A stretch of DNA of 64,000 nt from Aristolochia californica. Lineage: Eukaryota > Streptophyta > Magnoliopsida > Piperales > Aristolochiaceae. The translations under genes were made by a program, and so were the position numbers. The notes below the pieces were generated by a model, which did not search any database, was not told where the DNA came from, and saw only the letters and a list, made by a program, of their open reading frames with translations. The DNA lies in the NCBI GenBank assembly GCA_029961685.1, contig JARWKL010000002.1, forward strand, positions 35,494,908-35,558,907, in the 5' to 3' direction. How positions within the stretch are numbered: the first letter of the stretch is position 1; every line of letters starts with the position of its first letter. Shown here one piece after another: positions 22,523 through 33,933 of the stretch.

Positions 22523-22954
22523 TGTTGGAAGACAGTGCCCAAGCCCACACGACCAAGGAAAACCCACATATCAAAGTGTACAAGAAGATGGGCCCAAACC
22601 CATAAGGCCAAGGAAGACCCATGGATCCAAGAGAAATAGAAGACGGACTCAAGGTCCACAGATCAAGGAAAAGGCCCATAAGCCCACATACATTGATGTC
22701 AGGATGGCAAATAAAGGGTCATCTCATAGAGATGACATTGATGTAATTAAGCTAAAGTTCCAGGGTTAAAACCCTAAACTCTAAGTTTAGGGGTATTATT
22801 GTAATATAGTAGTTTCATAAATCTATAAATAGACCTTCAAGGGGAGGGTAAGGAATAATAAATTCCATAACCCTTCTTCCTCTAGTTTTCTCCCAATGGG
22901 TTTCTTTCCCTTTTTTCTCCATGAGCTAAATTCATGGAGTCCTGAAAATCAACA
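22523..22954 (+). repeat. 5' LTR of B
   Basis: 432 bp, TGTTGGAAGACAGTG to AAAATCAACA. It contains a TATA-like ctataaatag near 22814 and repeated aagcccac/ccaaggaa words also found in the C-family LTRs. Confidence 0.9.
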
Positions 22955-22966
22955 TGGTATCAGAGC

Positions 22967-24384
22967 TTAGATTTTCAGGACTAGTCGTATGGTTTTTATG
23001 ATTCAAGAAACCCGTTATTTTTTTTTCATTTCTCTTGTTGTCTTTTATTTTTTACCCGTCATATTACTATCATTTTTTTTCTCAGTGTCGTTGGAAACAG
23101 CGTTTGATTCGTTAAACCCAGTTTTTTCCTTTCTTTTATCTCCGTCTCATACCCTTGTTATACATGGGTTTCTTCTTCTTGTGTTGAATTGGTTGGCCTT
23201 CGTCTTTCAAGTAGATTTTCAGATTATGCCGTCCTTGGTGCAGCTGCTATCCTTTAGTCTCCGATGGTCTTTCCTACTAAACCTTAATCCGAAAGGTCTC
23301 AACCGACGATGGAAATATTTCACGTTGTTATAAATCAGGAAAACACGCTGCTATTATTCTGGAAAGTCGTAAATCCAAGCTCTTGCTGCGTTGTCCGGTT
23401 TCTATTCTGGTTCTCGCTGATTGCCTCTTGCTCTGCTGTCTCTCAGCCGTTCTATGCTGGCATCATCTTTAATCTTGCCAAATATAATCTACAACAACAG
23501 TCTTGCTCGTCGGGAAGATTTGTTTCTGTTTTTTGAAGGTTGAAGATGATCTGCTCTCTAGTTGACTGTTGTCCTGCACAGTTCGAAAGCGAGGAAGACG
23601 ACCAACCATTGCCGAAGAAGACGTAGGCCGCTCTGCTCAGAGCCGCACAGGGAAGAGGACCACTCTGTTTGGCGCCGTGCATCTCTGGACTGTCTCCGCC
23701 GAGAGTCCTTCGGCTCCAAGGACTCCATGTAGCTGTCAGAAAGTTCCCTTCAGCTGGCTTCATTGCTGCTATTTTGGCGGAAATCACAAAGCTGACTCTT
23801 CCGCTCATCCCGCATTGCTCGAAAATCACTGGGTTGCCATTTTTGGCCGCTCTTCTCTGTGATCTCATGCCGAAGTGCCATTGCCGAAGAAGTTGAGAAG
23901 AAGACTGTTCAAATATTTCATGTTTCCTAAGTTAGGAAACATGAAATAATCAGCCGGGTTTAGCGACCCGGACTCGCTCGAGTCAATCGGACCAGCAACC
24001 CGATTGTACAACTCCTGCACCAGCCAGACCGAATCAACTTGGACCAAATCGGTCTAGGTCAACTAGGGTCCACATCAACCTGACCCGGGCCACTTAATTT
24101 TTGCCTCGGTATGTGTGCCCAAGATTTCGGTGTGACTCAATAATTTTTTTATCTCTGCCTGGATTATTATTGAAGAATTGATAGATTATTCCTTGGTCAA
24201 CATATTATTTGGTCTAGATATGTACATTGGATTATTTAATGGGTCATTTTATAAAGATTATTGTGGGTTGTGTTAAATAGGCCCAAGCCAAGCCCATTTC
24301 AACTGCTGCTATTGTGTCTCTTTTGATGAGACATTATTATTGAAGAAGAGGTAACCTCATACCATAATTTATTGTCAACCCCAT
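22967..24384 (+). other. Non-coding interior of B
   Basis: No retroelement domain is seen. Frames of 97-138 residues at 23452-23868 overlap on opposite strands and match nothing I recognise. The perfect odd-length palindrome centred on 23931 and the stem-loop at 24314-24349 are the clear structures. Confidence 0.55.
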
Positions 24385-24665
24385 CAAAAATATAATTTTT
24401 TTTTAGTTGGGAATCCATGACGGAGGAACTTCATCCCTGTAAAAAATATCAAATTTATTTATGGTTGGGAGTCCATGACGGCGAAACTTCATCCCCGAAA
24501 AAAATGTCAAATTTATTTGCGGTTGGGAGTTCATGACAGAGGAACTTCATCCCTATCAAAAATATCAAAATTTTTGTGGTTGGAAGTCCATGATAGAGGA
24601 ACTTCATCCTAGTAAAAAATATCACATTTTTGTGGTTGGAAGTCCATGACGGAGGAACTTATTGT
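24385..24665 (+). repeat. Five-copy tandem repeat in B, unit about 55 bp
   Basis: Each unit contains ttgggagtccatgacgg, gaggaacttcatcc and aaaaaatatcaaat. Related arrays lie in the same relative place, just after the conserved stem-loop, in C-prime (27165-27370) and C (55670-55800). Confidence 0.88.
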
Positions 24666-24813
24666 TATATTTAAGTTACTTCCCCCCATTAATATCATAT
24701 ATTACTTTACCACTTGAGAGTCAGAGCAATGTCTTAACGGTTAGGAGTGATTTACTCTCACTGATATTATACTAGTTGGGCCTCATGAACGAGAGCACCA
24801 GCATGAGGAGAAG

Positions 24814-25235
24814 TGTTGGAAGATAGGGCCCAAACCCACACGACCAAGGAAGGCCTACATATCAAAGTGTATAAGAAGATGGGCCGAAGCCCATAAGATC
24901 AAGGAAGACCCATGGATCCAAGAGAAATAGAAGATGGGTTCAAGGCCCACAGATCAAGGAGAAGGCTCATAAGCCCACATACATGGATGGTAAATAAAGG
25001 GTCATCTCATAGAGATAACATTGATGTAATTAAGCTAAAGTTCCAGGGTTAAAACCCTAAACCCTAAGTTCAGGGGTATTATTGTAATATAGTAGTTTCA
25101 TAAATTTATAAATAGAGCTTCAGGGGAGGGTAAATAATAATAAATTCCATAACCCTTCTTCCTCTAGTTTTCTCCCAATGGGTTTCTTTCCCTTTTTCTC
25201 CATGAGCTAAATTCATGGAGTCCTGAAAATCAACT
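24814..25235 (+). repeat. 3' LTR of B
   Basis: 422 bp and clearly homologous to the 5' LTR, with scattered substitutions and a deletion of several bases near 24990. Confidence 0.9.
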
Positions 25236-25240
25236 GGAGG

Positions 25241-25999
25241 GTCTAGTGCAAGTCTAGAGCTATGGGCCGAGTATCAAATTATGGGCCAAATACAACAAGA
25301 GAAGATGAACTTACCTCGAATGGATCCGTAAACTCCACGGGTGTGGTGTTGGCCGAGTCGTTAGGAGCTGAAGTAGAACCGCATCAAGGGACACAATGGG
25401 CTTCAAATCTGGCGGAACTAGTGAAAGACCCAGGGGTGCATCTTTTGATAAATAAAAAGGTGTGTCCTTAAAAAAAGTGACATCCCTAGTGACAATTAAC
25501 CTCTAAAGAGAGGGATTATAACAAACATAACCTTTTTGGGTATGAGAGTAACCCAACAAGATACAATTAAGTGATTTCGGCTCAAGTTCACTCTTTTGAG
25601 GAGATGTGAAATGAACAAAATATGTATAACCAAAAAATTTCATGGGAATAGAGGAGTCTTCATTCGGAAATAATAATGAGTAAGGGAATTTAGGACTAAG
25701 GACTGACAAAGGTAGCCTATTAATAAGGTAGTAGTCTGTAAGAATGACATGAGGGCAATAACAGTAGGGTACCTTCATATAGTAGAGTAGGCCACGGGCT
25801 ACTTCAAGAAGATGTCCGTTTTTTCTTTCAGCAATACCATTTTGTTGAAGGCAGCACCCATAAGATGTTTGATGAATAATGCCATTATCATGACAAAATG
25901 ATTGAAAATCACTAGATAGGTACTCTTTGGTTTTATCTGATCGAAACACTTGTATTTGTTTTGCTCAGTGAGTAGACACCATAGCATGAAAATATTTAA
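25241..25999 (-). pseudogene. Copia K integrase, C-terminal two-thirds
   Basis: The 149-codon frame at 25949-25503 carries integrase residues: catalytic Asp region FRSDKTKEYLSS and catalytic Glu in QQNGIAERKN, then the LLGYSHTQKGYVCYNP block that marks Copia integrase. The N-terminal part is beyond element E, from 28826. Element E interrupts the frame with duplication tttaa. Confidence 0.85.
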
Positions 26000-26090
26000 T
26001 GTTGAAACTAATGCGCTAAAAGGCTCAAACCTTTTAGGAAAGCCACCACACATATCTTATACAAGGACTGGCCAAACAAATATTTCAACA

Positions 26091-26192
26091 CTCCCCCGCA
26101 CGGGAAAAACCCGTGGATAAATTCACCGAAAAAACCCGAGACAAATTCGGTGGGAGCGGACTCGAACACGGGACCAACCTGCTCTGATACCA
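26091..26192 (-). other. Native interior of TRIM E
   Basis: About 100 bp. It has a purine tract at the 3' LTR edge (minus cgtgcgggggag) and primer-binding site tggtatcagagc at 26181-26192, followed by a tRNA-like gttcgagtcc (26150-26159 region). This matches the layout of the independent TRIM at 4895-5218. Confidence 0.75.
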
Positions 26193-26759
26193 TGTAGAAT
26201 TTATGGAAAAGTGAAATACTTCATTGACATCAATAACTTGTTGTAATTAGAGTACATGAACCTCTATTTATAGTAGAGGAGGATGTAGAGTCCTTATACA
26301 ACTTATCATTCAATCCTAATTACATTACAACTCTAACTCTTCAATTTAAGTAAGTCCAATTTAAGTAAGTCTATCTAAACAACTAGAAGACTAACTTGAG
26401 TAGAACTAGGAGTCCTTCTTGATCTTCCAACTGATGTGATAAGGATGCCAGCTCATGGTAATAATTGTGGGTCCTATTTCTTATAGGCTTGGGCCCATCT
26501 TGTGGGCCTTCCTTGGTCATGTGGCCTATCTTATAATACTCTTATATATGTGGGCCTTCCTTGGTCTTATGGGTTTGGGCCCATCTTCTAATACACTTCA
26601 ATATGTGAGTCTTCCTTGGTCATGTGGGCTTGGGCCCATCTTCTAATACACTTCAAGATGTGAGTCTTCCTTGGTCATGTGGGCTTGGGCCCATCTTCTA
26701 ATACACTTCAATATGTGAGTCTTCCTTGGTCGTGTGGGCTTGGACCCTGTCTTCCAACA
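26193..26759 (-). repeat. Single LTR of nested C-type element (C-prime)
   Basis: 567 bp, homologous to the LTRs of C (49420-49859, 60348-60748) but enlarged by three copies of a 55-bp repeat at about 26591-26755. It has a primer-binding site on one side and a polypurine tract (ctccccctcaagctggggg) on the other, so it serves both neighbours. Confidence 0.85.
26591..26755 (-). repeat. Three 55-bp tandem repeats within an LTR
   Basis: The start atacacttca recurs at 26591, 26646 and 26701. Units share gagtcttccttggtc and gggcttgggcccatc. The expansion is confined to this LTR. Confidence 0.9.
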
Positions 26760-27097
26760 CTCCCCCTCAAGCTGGGGGTGAGAGAGCAATATCAACTCCT
26801 AGCTTGCTGCAAATGATGTATAGAATATTTTTATTTTTTTTATAAAATGGCACATCTTCGAATATGCCTTCATCTTTCAACATTCCCCCTCATGTTGTTG
26901 CGTCCTTCATTGAGGCCCTGCGACATTATATAAGAAGAGTTAAGCCATTGCTTCATAATCCAGTCATAATGTTGGATGTAGGGTACACTCCACTGCTATT
27001 GGTAGTGTGTCTATCGGCATTGCTCTGAAGTGTCCACCACCGTGTCCCTCCATAGGATAACGACTCTCAAGTGGTAGGAGTCATAAAAGCCATTACA

Positions 27098-27098
<1 letters not shown>

Positions 27099-27134
<36 letters not shown>
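27099..27134. repeat. Homopolymer run, (G)36
   Basis: Thirty-six consecutive G within C-prime. Real length is uncertain. The corresponding place in C (near 55820) has only gctccccctgctcccct-type sequence. Confidence 0.9.
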
Positions 27135-27135
<1 letters not shown>

Positions 27136-27164
27136 GAGGATTACATAGATGTAATAATAAGTTC

Positions 27165-27370
27165 CTCTGTCATGGTTTCCCAATCGTGATATTTTTTGAC
27201 AGGGTATCCTCTGCCATGGTTTCCCAACCGTGATATTTTTTGACAGGGTATCCTCTGTCATGGTTTCCCAACCGTGATTTTTTTTTTTTTTTTACAGGGC
27301 CCATCATGGTTTCCCAACCATGATATTTTTTATAGGGTATCCTTCGTCATGGTTTCCCAATTGTGATGTT
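27165..27370 (-). repeat. Hairpin tandem repeat, five units of about 45 bp
   Basis: Units contain catggtttcccaaccgtg followed by atattttttgacagggtatcc. Most units can fold as catggtt/aaccatg hairpins. The same units occur reversed at 55670-55800 in C. Confidence 0.88.
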
Positions 27371-28825
27371 TAAAATAAATGATGATATAAGGCCACCTCT
27401 TCTTCAATAATAATGTCCCCAAAGAGACATAATTGCAGCAACTGTATATAACACGACCATCTTCCAACACATATAATACGAACCAAATAATAAACTTTGT
27501 AGAAGGACCCATGAAATAATCATAATCCGATATAAATATTTTTTCCTAGATGCACAAGCTTCATTTTTTGTGCTCCCCCTTTCTTGAATATTTTGGTCAC
27601 ATAAACTTATCCACAACATAAGGAATAAATTCCTCTTTCTTGTACTTCTTGTACTTCACCCTCTCAAGTTGGGAAGTAATGGCTTTGATCCCAGCTTGAA
27701 CCAAATATCATAGATGTAGCAATAGGCCCAAATAACAGAGATGTATAAATAAGGCCTCAAACTAGGGAGAAGTGAGATATTTTTCTGATATATCAACTCA
27801 AACAGTGACACAAAACAATTGGCTTAAATTCGGATTTTCAATGTAACAGAATACCAGCATGACCTTTGATTCTTCCAATTCGAATATATCTATCAATATA
27901 GATCAGATTGACATGACATATTTTCCTTCTGAAATTAGACGTAAATACCTTTCATCTAAGTATAAATTTCTTCATAAAATATAATTTTTAGAAGATAAAT
28001 AATCTTATATATTTTGGTCTCTGTCATCTGGCCGAACTAAATACTGTTTCTCCTATTTTTCCAGAATGGCCATTGACTCTTCAAAGATCAATATCTCCTT
28101 ATAAAAATATCATACCGAGGATTGATTGAACAAGTAAGAAAATAGACTTACATATCTTTCTGGTTATATATAATTCTCCATATACAGTCTCTTTCTTTAT
28201 AGCATAAAATACCTCTGAATTTGAGGCTTTCTGCTGTAGCTCAAACCTCTTCTATAATCTGACCTTTGCTACTTCAAATATTGATTTATCTTTGTACATA
28301 ACTCAGATAAAAACTTGGTTGAATAGGTAAAAGAAAAGAGTTACATATATTTCATTTTATATATATTTCTCCATATAAAGTCTAGTTCTTGATACCAAAA
28401 AATACCTCGAAATCTGAAGATTGCTGCTACTGCTCGAACCTATTTTGCAATCTGACCTTCGCTCATTCAAATATCGATATCTCTCTGTAAATAATTCCGA
28501 TTGGAACAAATCGTTCTTCTTTGGAAAGTAGACTCAAATATCGTCAATATATAAATTTTAATATGAAAAACTATGTATAGAGGTAAAAATCGCAAAGAAA
28601 ACTATGGGTGTAGGGACTGAAAAAATAACTACGAAGCTAGACCTAGGGTTTAGAGAAAAGGATCACATTACCTCCGTGAGTTGACCAAGTCAACTCACAG
28701 AACCTGCTCTGATACCATGTTGAAACTAGTGTACTAAAAGGCTCGAACCTTTTATGAAATCAACCGCATGGATCTTTTATACAAAGACTGGCCGGGTCGA
28801 TACAAACAAATATTTCAACATTTAA

Positions 28826-30222
28826 AGATGGGGAAAATTTCAGACCGTTCTTCAAAAAGAAAGAGCCATTTGACTCGAGTAAAGTCATCAACAAAGGTGA
28901 CAAAATACTTACTTGAGATATGTTTGAGACACTTAAGGGTTCCCATACATCAGAATGAATTAATGAAAAAGGAGCAACACCTTTAAGTTCAGTCCGAGGA
29001 GAATATGATGTCCTTTGGTGCTTGCTCAACTGACAGACTTCACAATTAAAATTTGGTAAAGCTTTTAAGGATAAAAATAAGTGTTGAAGCATTGTTATGG
29101 ATGGTTGACCAAGCCGATTGTGTCATAACCTTGCTTCTGTCTAAGAAGTGGCAATCGCAGTGACTGGAGGCAGGTTCAAGTAAGAAAGGCTCTCCTATTC
29201 ATGGCCGCCATCAATCACCTGCTTTTTTGTGACATCCTAGAAAACACAAGAAGAAGGAGAGAAAGTGATGGAGCAATTAAAACGTTTGGTTAACTAGTTA
29301 ACATATAACAAATTTAAAGGAAATTATGGGACAAATAAGACATCGGTAAGCGAAAGAGATGGTGTAACAAGGGAGGATCCCTTCCCAAGATCTTTGGTTT
29401 GAGATCCGTCGATAATGGTAACAAACTTGTTTAGTAGACATGGAGATAAGAAATGTAACATATTCTTATTACCTGTAAAATGCTTGGAGGCCTCTGATTC
29501 AATGATCCATACTTAAAGTTGTGGTAGTAGCAGTAGTAGTTGAAGGTGCTAGAGAAGATGGAGTAGATACCATCAGAGTTTTCATCCTCTGGAAGAGGTC
29601 ATAATCATCATTGGTGAGAGTCTGATTTCCTCTTTGTGACTCAAGTTAGGCAATATTCTTCTCATTCTGAATCAAGGCTAGGTTTATAGTGAACCAGTTC
29701 GGTTGGCCATGAAGCTTCCAGCAGGTATCCATCAGATGGTTCAGTCCACTACAATGAGTGTAGACCCAGTTATTTGACATTAAAGGACCAGAGCCACTTT
29801 TGCCACCTCTTGCTTGGCCTCCTCTATAATTTCTATCGTGCCCTCAGGTGGTAGAAGATGTACTCCTATTACATAGCATATGATACTTCAGTATAAGATG
29901 TAGAGGAAGGATCTGGGATCCGAAGTAATGTTGCACTAATGTCACCGAATGATGGAAGTAAGAAGGAGCTAAGGAGTTGGATTTTGGCCACTTCAAGATA
30001 TGACTTGATATTTGACAAGAAGATAGCAGCTGCTAAGGCCTCCCTTTGCTCTTCTTGAACCGATACATCGGTTGAATTGGCTGAGCAAGTTTCCACTCCT
30101 GAATTAGCCCTCTAAATCTTGACAAGAACTCGTGCTGATCCTCTCCTTGTTTTGTAGTAAACACGTTCTAAAACACATCATGTAATTTCTATAAATTTTG
30201 GGTGTTACAATACAACTTGGAG
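28826..30222 (-). pseudogene. Copia K integrase N-terminus, protease and gag region
   Basis: Minus-strand integrase N-terminus (NCEVCQLSKHQRTSY zinc-binding segment and the VWEPL.VSNI block, 29060-28826), then degraded GAG-pre-integrase and protease, then gag (30096-29869, with NIKSYLEVAKI style). Stops and frameshifts are frequent. It is interrupted by a solo LTR at 30223. Confidence 0.75.
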
Positions 30223-30629
30223 TGTTGGAAGATGGGCCAAGCCCATAAGATCAAGGAAGGCCCACACATCCAAGAGAAGTGGAAAATGGGCTCAAGGTTC
30301 ATAGACCATGGAGATGGCCCCAGGCCCATACAATGATGACATGATGAGTCTTACATAATAAGAAGTCTTACAAAGCCAAAATTATTATGGAAGCAAGTCT
30401 CACAAAAGTGTTTCGATTTAAAGGTTTTTTAGTTATGCTAATCTTCTATTTATGTTGAGTAATTTAATTATGCTAGGACTTATCTTTAAGTGTTATAGTT
30501 TGGTTGTAATTGGGACAAGGGTAGTTTAATTGTAATTGGACTCTACTACTTTCCTCTATTATAAATAAGGTTCATGTACTCTGATTACAACAAGTCAATG
30601 AAGTTTTTCTCTTTTCCATAAATTCAACA
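30223..30629 (+). mobile_element. Solo LTR of the C family, in K gag
   Basis: 407 bp, TGTTGGAAGATGGG to AATTCAACA, flanked by the exact duplication tggag (30218-30222, 30630-30634). It is homologous to C's LTRs. No interior remains, as expected after recombination between the two LTRs. The gag frame continues on both sides. Confidence 0.93.
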
Positions 30630-30634
30630 TGGAG

Positions 30635-30900
30635 AAGTGTGCCATATTTACCTTGTGGTCTCAAGGTGGACAACGTTATTAGCCACATGTTTTTAATGAG
30701 CCAACTAATGACAAGTATGTCTTTTTTTAGTGATTTGATATAGGAACTATCATCCTCATCTATGGGTGGAACTGCTTTAGACAAATCTCCTAAGAGATCT
30801 CTTAAGGAATCTCTTAACTGAATGAGCCCAACTCAAGTAATTTGATAGCCCTCTCAAGGGTATTGTGGTAATCTTTAGTAAGTCACTTTTATCACTCATA
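30635..30900 (-). pseudogene. Copia K gag N-terminal part
   Basis: The frame at 30784-30572 encodes gag residues before running into the solo LTR (SKAVPPIDEDDSSYIKSLKK, ISWLIKNMWLI). The likely gag start is near 30865. It is a relic. Confidence 0.65.
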
Positions 30901-31884
30901 TTCACACAATCTTCACCCATCACTAGTAAATATTCAATGCACTTGTTTTACCAACTTGAACCAACCCAACCATTGAAAGCAACTAACCCAATCGAGAAGG
31001 GAAAGAATAACCAACCCAAGCTAGTGGCAACCTGAGTTTGACTTTAATCAACAATTGTTCATCAAATAGAAAGAATCCTTATCTAGAAACCATCATGTTG
31101 GATTTTATCTAGAAGGGTGGATCTCATATCTTTCTAAGCATGGAAGTCTTAAATCCTCATACATTAACCCTTAGCCAAGCAAGGAATGAATACTTCTTTT
31201 AGGTATTGAATGAGAGATACTTAAGGTAAGTTGCATGCAACATCAATCTTGGTTTATGAAAGCATTCAAAAGGTGGATAGTTTGGGTAATCCATGTATTA
31301 TCACACCATGTAGGAATATCCTCAATCCTCTAAACAAAAATTAACTTCAAATCAAATCTTTTTTATGAAGAAAACTTTCCTTCTACGTTGAACATGCCAA
31401 CTGGAATGCCTACTTGCATGCCACCTTTAAATTTCCTTTCTCTTTGAGATATTTTAGACAATATGATCCAAGAAATAACTCAATTATAGAAGTTTTGAAT
31501 TATTCCTGGATTCATCATCTTCTTGTTAAAAAAAAAAAGAGGTCTCGGTAGCACATCTAATGAGCAGCATGTAACCAAATCGAGGATAAGCAGCATATAA
31601 TCAAATCAATGGCCCAAAAAACACATTGGATCAATGAGATTCATTTATGTAAATCATAAGAGCTTGTTTACAAGTATTTTTCCAAGCAACCAAATCAACT
31701 TTTATGCACAAGAGCAGCAACATAACCAAGCTTGATTAATTGAACTAGAATTTTTAAACCGAGTATAAAAAAGCCATGAAAGAGTTAATTCCAAAGCAAA
31801 AAAAATATCTTTCAAGCTTTCTATCCAGATTAAACCAGAATCATCATCCCTTCCTAAGCTTTCTGTGATCAGAGCCTCAATACT
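30901..31884 (-). other. Copia K leader, nothing recognised
   Basis: About 1 kb upstream of K gag without a frame or clear repeat. Near the right edge the minus strand reads agtattgaggctct, which looks like a mutated primer-binding site (tggtattagagctct) next to the LTR at 31885. Confidence 0.4.
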
Positions 31885-33592
31885 TGTTAAAAATACAAGA
31901 TGATTATGGGGTGAGAAGAAGAAGGAAAGTTGTGGAGAGAAGGTTTAGGAGGAGGAGAAGAAGAGTGACAAATTTGGGAAAAAGAGGAGGAAGATTAGGT
32001 AATGGACCTAGCCAAACCCTCCCTCTTAAGTTGTATATATAGATATTAAAATTACTAATATTACAAGAATATCCTTCACCCTAATAAGAGTGAATAAGAG
32101 ATATAAATCATAAACTAATTACATCAGTGCCACCCTAATTACATCATATTTTCCAACACTCCCCCTCAAGTTGGGAGGTAATGGTAGTGATCCCAACTTG
32201 AACCAAATAACATAGATGTAGTAATAAGCTCCTCTATCATAGTTTCCCAACACTGGGCATAGACTCTCAAAGTGTAGAAATGGGTTATAAAATATAAGTT
32301 GAAACCAACCTCAAAGGATTTTGACCAAATATAGTGATAATAATTACTAAAGTGGGTAATGCCTGTGATTGACAAGAAGACGATAAAAGACCCAAGGGTA
32401 CCAAAAAAAAAGTCTCAAAGGACTTGAAACACCCATATAAAAGGACCAACCCAAGCAACACTCCAAAAAGGTTGGTCAAAGGGGTAAGTGAGAGTCAAAT
32501 AAAGGACGGTAAGAGAAAGTCTGTCAAATAATAATAGGATAATGGGGAATCACCAGAAGATAATATATTAGGACCACCATGTGCTTTACTTTCCTAAGAA
32601 ATTCAAATCTTCATCAGAATAACTAATGTCGACAATAGTCAGTAAATAATGAACCAAAGGCAAGCAATCGAGGATTTCTTCTTCAATAACAATGTCTCAA
32701 TCAAAGAGACACAAGAGAAGTTGTGGTGATGAGTCAATGCCCAAATAACACATACCAAATATGTGATTATATAGTAGCAGATAACCAACAAATAGTAAAA
32801 ATCCTTCATAGCAATAAGGATACATTACAACAAGTCCATCCTTGATTAAGGAAGTTGTGCACCAAGTAATAAGCTGTGATATAACTCTAAAACTAAAACG
32901 AGTCCTGAAACCGAGCACTGAAACTCTAAGGCAACACCAGATGCTGATCCAGTGACCTAAGGATATAAACCTGGATTCTTTAGTGGGAATCCAATTATGT
33001 AATCTTCAATTCCTGGCAGCAAAGACAATGCTATAAGAAGATAGAACTATTACAACAACATCATTCTCCTTATTCACGAGATCTACTGTTGATGTTGTTC
33101 TCTGATCACTACCATGAACTGCCAAACACTCTCTCTTCCTTTGAGGGATCAATAAAAAATAGAAATATGAAGTCCTCTGCATGAAGTTCTTTACGTTGGC
33201 TAGAATAAGGAAGAGAAGAACCATAATTCAACTGTTGCAAGTACTTCTCCAAACAGAGAAGGGTAGACAAGAATCAATAGATTGGTGCCGACAACAAATA
33301 AACTTTGATCATAAACTCTACTATAAGTAGCAGATAGCAGCAATACCAGAACAATGAAGAGTAATGTCTTCCTTATGCTTCTTAGAAGATAATCATTGTT
33401 GCTGGTATACTCAAAACAGAGAAACCAGAAGAGCAACCTGTGAACCATTGGAGAGAAGAAAAAAATAACAAGAATGAAGAACTTATCTTGGTGTACCCTA
33501 ATCCTTGCTTCTTCAAAAGTACTCCAACTGAAACTAGATAATCTTAATCACCATCTTAATATTGGGATCTTAAAACCACAACTTTGATACCA
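31885..33592 (-). mobile_element. Element H: one LTR plus non-coding interior, at the K 5' boundary
   Basis: A 274-bp LTR (31885-32158) of the A1/F superfamily is followed by a polypurine tract (ctccccctcaagttggg) and a non-coding interior, in reverse, that matches F's 3' interior (for example 32280-32480 with 42680-42860). The interior runs up to the primer-binding site tggtatcaaagt (33581-33592) of the K 5' LTR. No second H LTR exists. The conserved stem-loop block is at 32676-32713. Confidence 0.7.
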
Positions 33593-33933
33593 TGTTGGAT
33601 TTTGGATCCCATGATAAGGTCCTTGAGTAGACGGTGAGAGAGAGAGGGACATATCGAGATAGATGGAGCTCGAGAGAGCTTGGGAGAAGAGAGAAAAGCT
33701 AGGGGCGAATTTGAGAGAAATGGAGAGACTTGGATGAATCTACCCTTGCCTTGAGTCTCTATTTATAGTTTATGAAGGAAAGTTACAATAACTACAATGC
33801 CCTTAGGGCTACAAGATTTCAAAAGAAAAAGACATAAGTAGAGATACATCATCTTCTTTAATTACTCTTTGTACCACCTCCTAGACATGGGCAAGGTTAT
33901 TACCTTAATGCGACTTTAGGTGTCTTCCAACAC
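33593..33933 (-). repeat. 5' LTR of Copia K
   Basis: 341 bp, plus-strand view tgttggattttggatccc to ggtgtcttccaaca, with a primer-binding site at its left. It keeps the uninterrupted sites into which A1 (cttgggagaag) and the Athila element inserted in the other LTR. Confidence 0.88.

Larger units (their letters stand above)
22523..25235 (+). mobile_element. Non-coding LTR retrotransposon B
   Basis: LTRs are 22523-22954 and 24814-25235, flanked by ggagg (22518-22522 and 25236-25240). Relic L reads gtagagggtcaagtgc at the empty site. The primer-binding site tggtatcagagc is at 22955-22966 and a purine tract (gcatgaggagaag) precedes the 3' LTR, whose last base has changed (CAACT). The 1.86-kb interior has no gag or pol. 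It contains a perfect palindrome (23914-23948), the shared stem-loop block (24314-24349) and a five-copy tandem repeat. Confidence 0.92.
26760..28717 (-). other. Non-coding interior of nested C-prime
   Basis: Colinear, in reverse, with the interior of C at 49860-51117 and 55594-60347. It contains 36 consecutive G (27099-27134), a five-unit hairpin repeat (27165-27370), the stem-loop block (27399-27436) and a vestigial LTR start next to tcaacattccccctcatg (26877-26894). No protein domain is present. The 5' leader holds gttgaccaagtcaactcac near the primer-binding site. Confidence 0.75.
26000..28820 (-). mobile_element. TRIM-like element E, occupied by a second LTR element
   Basis: Short related LTRs (26000-26090, 91 bp; 28718-28820, 103 bp) start TGTTGAAAC and end TTTCAACA. 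The duplication tttaa is exact (25995-25999, 28821-28825). Relic L shows the empty site (gatttaaaaat near 44520). Reading the minus strand: E LTR, primer-binding site, 2-kb C-type interior, polypurine tract, one 567-bp C-type LTR, primer-binding site, about 100-bp E interior, purine tract, E LTR. A foreign unit with a single LTR thus sits at the primer-binding site of E. Confidence 0.82.
3903..33933 (-). mobile_element. Ty1/Copia retrotransposon K, with many nested insertions
   Basis: The 5' LTR is 33593-33933 and the 3' LTR is 3903-17585 (three pieces). The flanks are aatct (3898-3902) and catct (33934-33938), one mismatch. The intact F 3' LTR reads tttaacatctataaa at this point, which confirms the target. 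Coding remains run on the minus strand: gag about 30900-29800, integrase 28950-28826 and 25999-25241, RT 22522 down to 18777, RNase H 18377-17763. All domains are decayed. Relic L (43285-46680) is a second copy of the same family and serves as an empty-site reference. Confidence 0.88.

Noticed and set aside
23452..23868. 138-codon minus frame and 97-codon plus frame in element B
   Set aside because: Mutually overlapping, no motif, within a non-coding LTR element.
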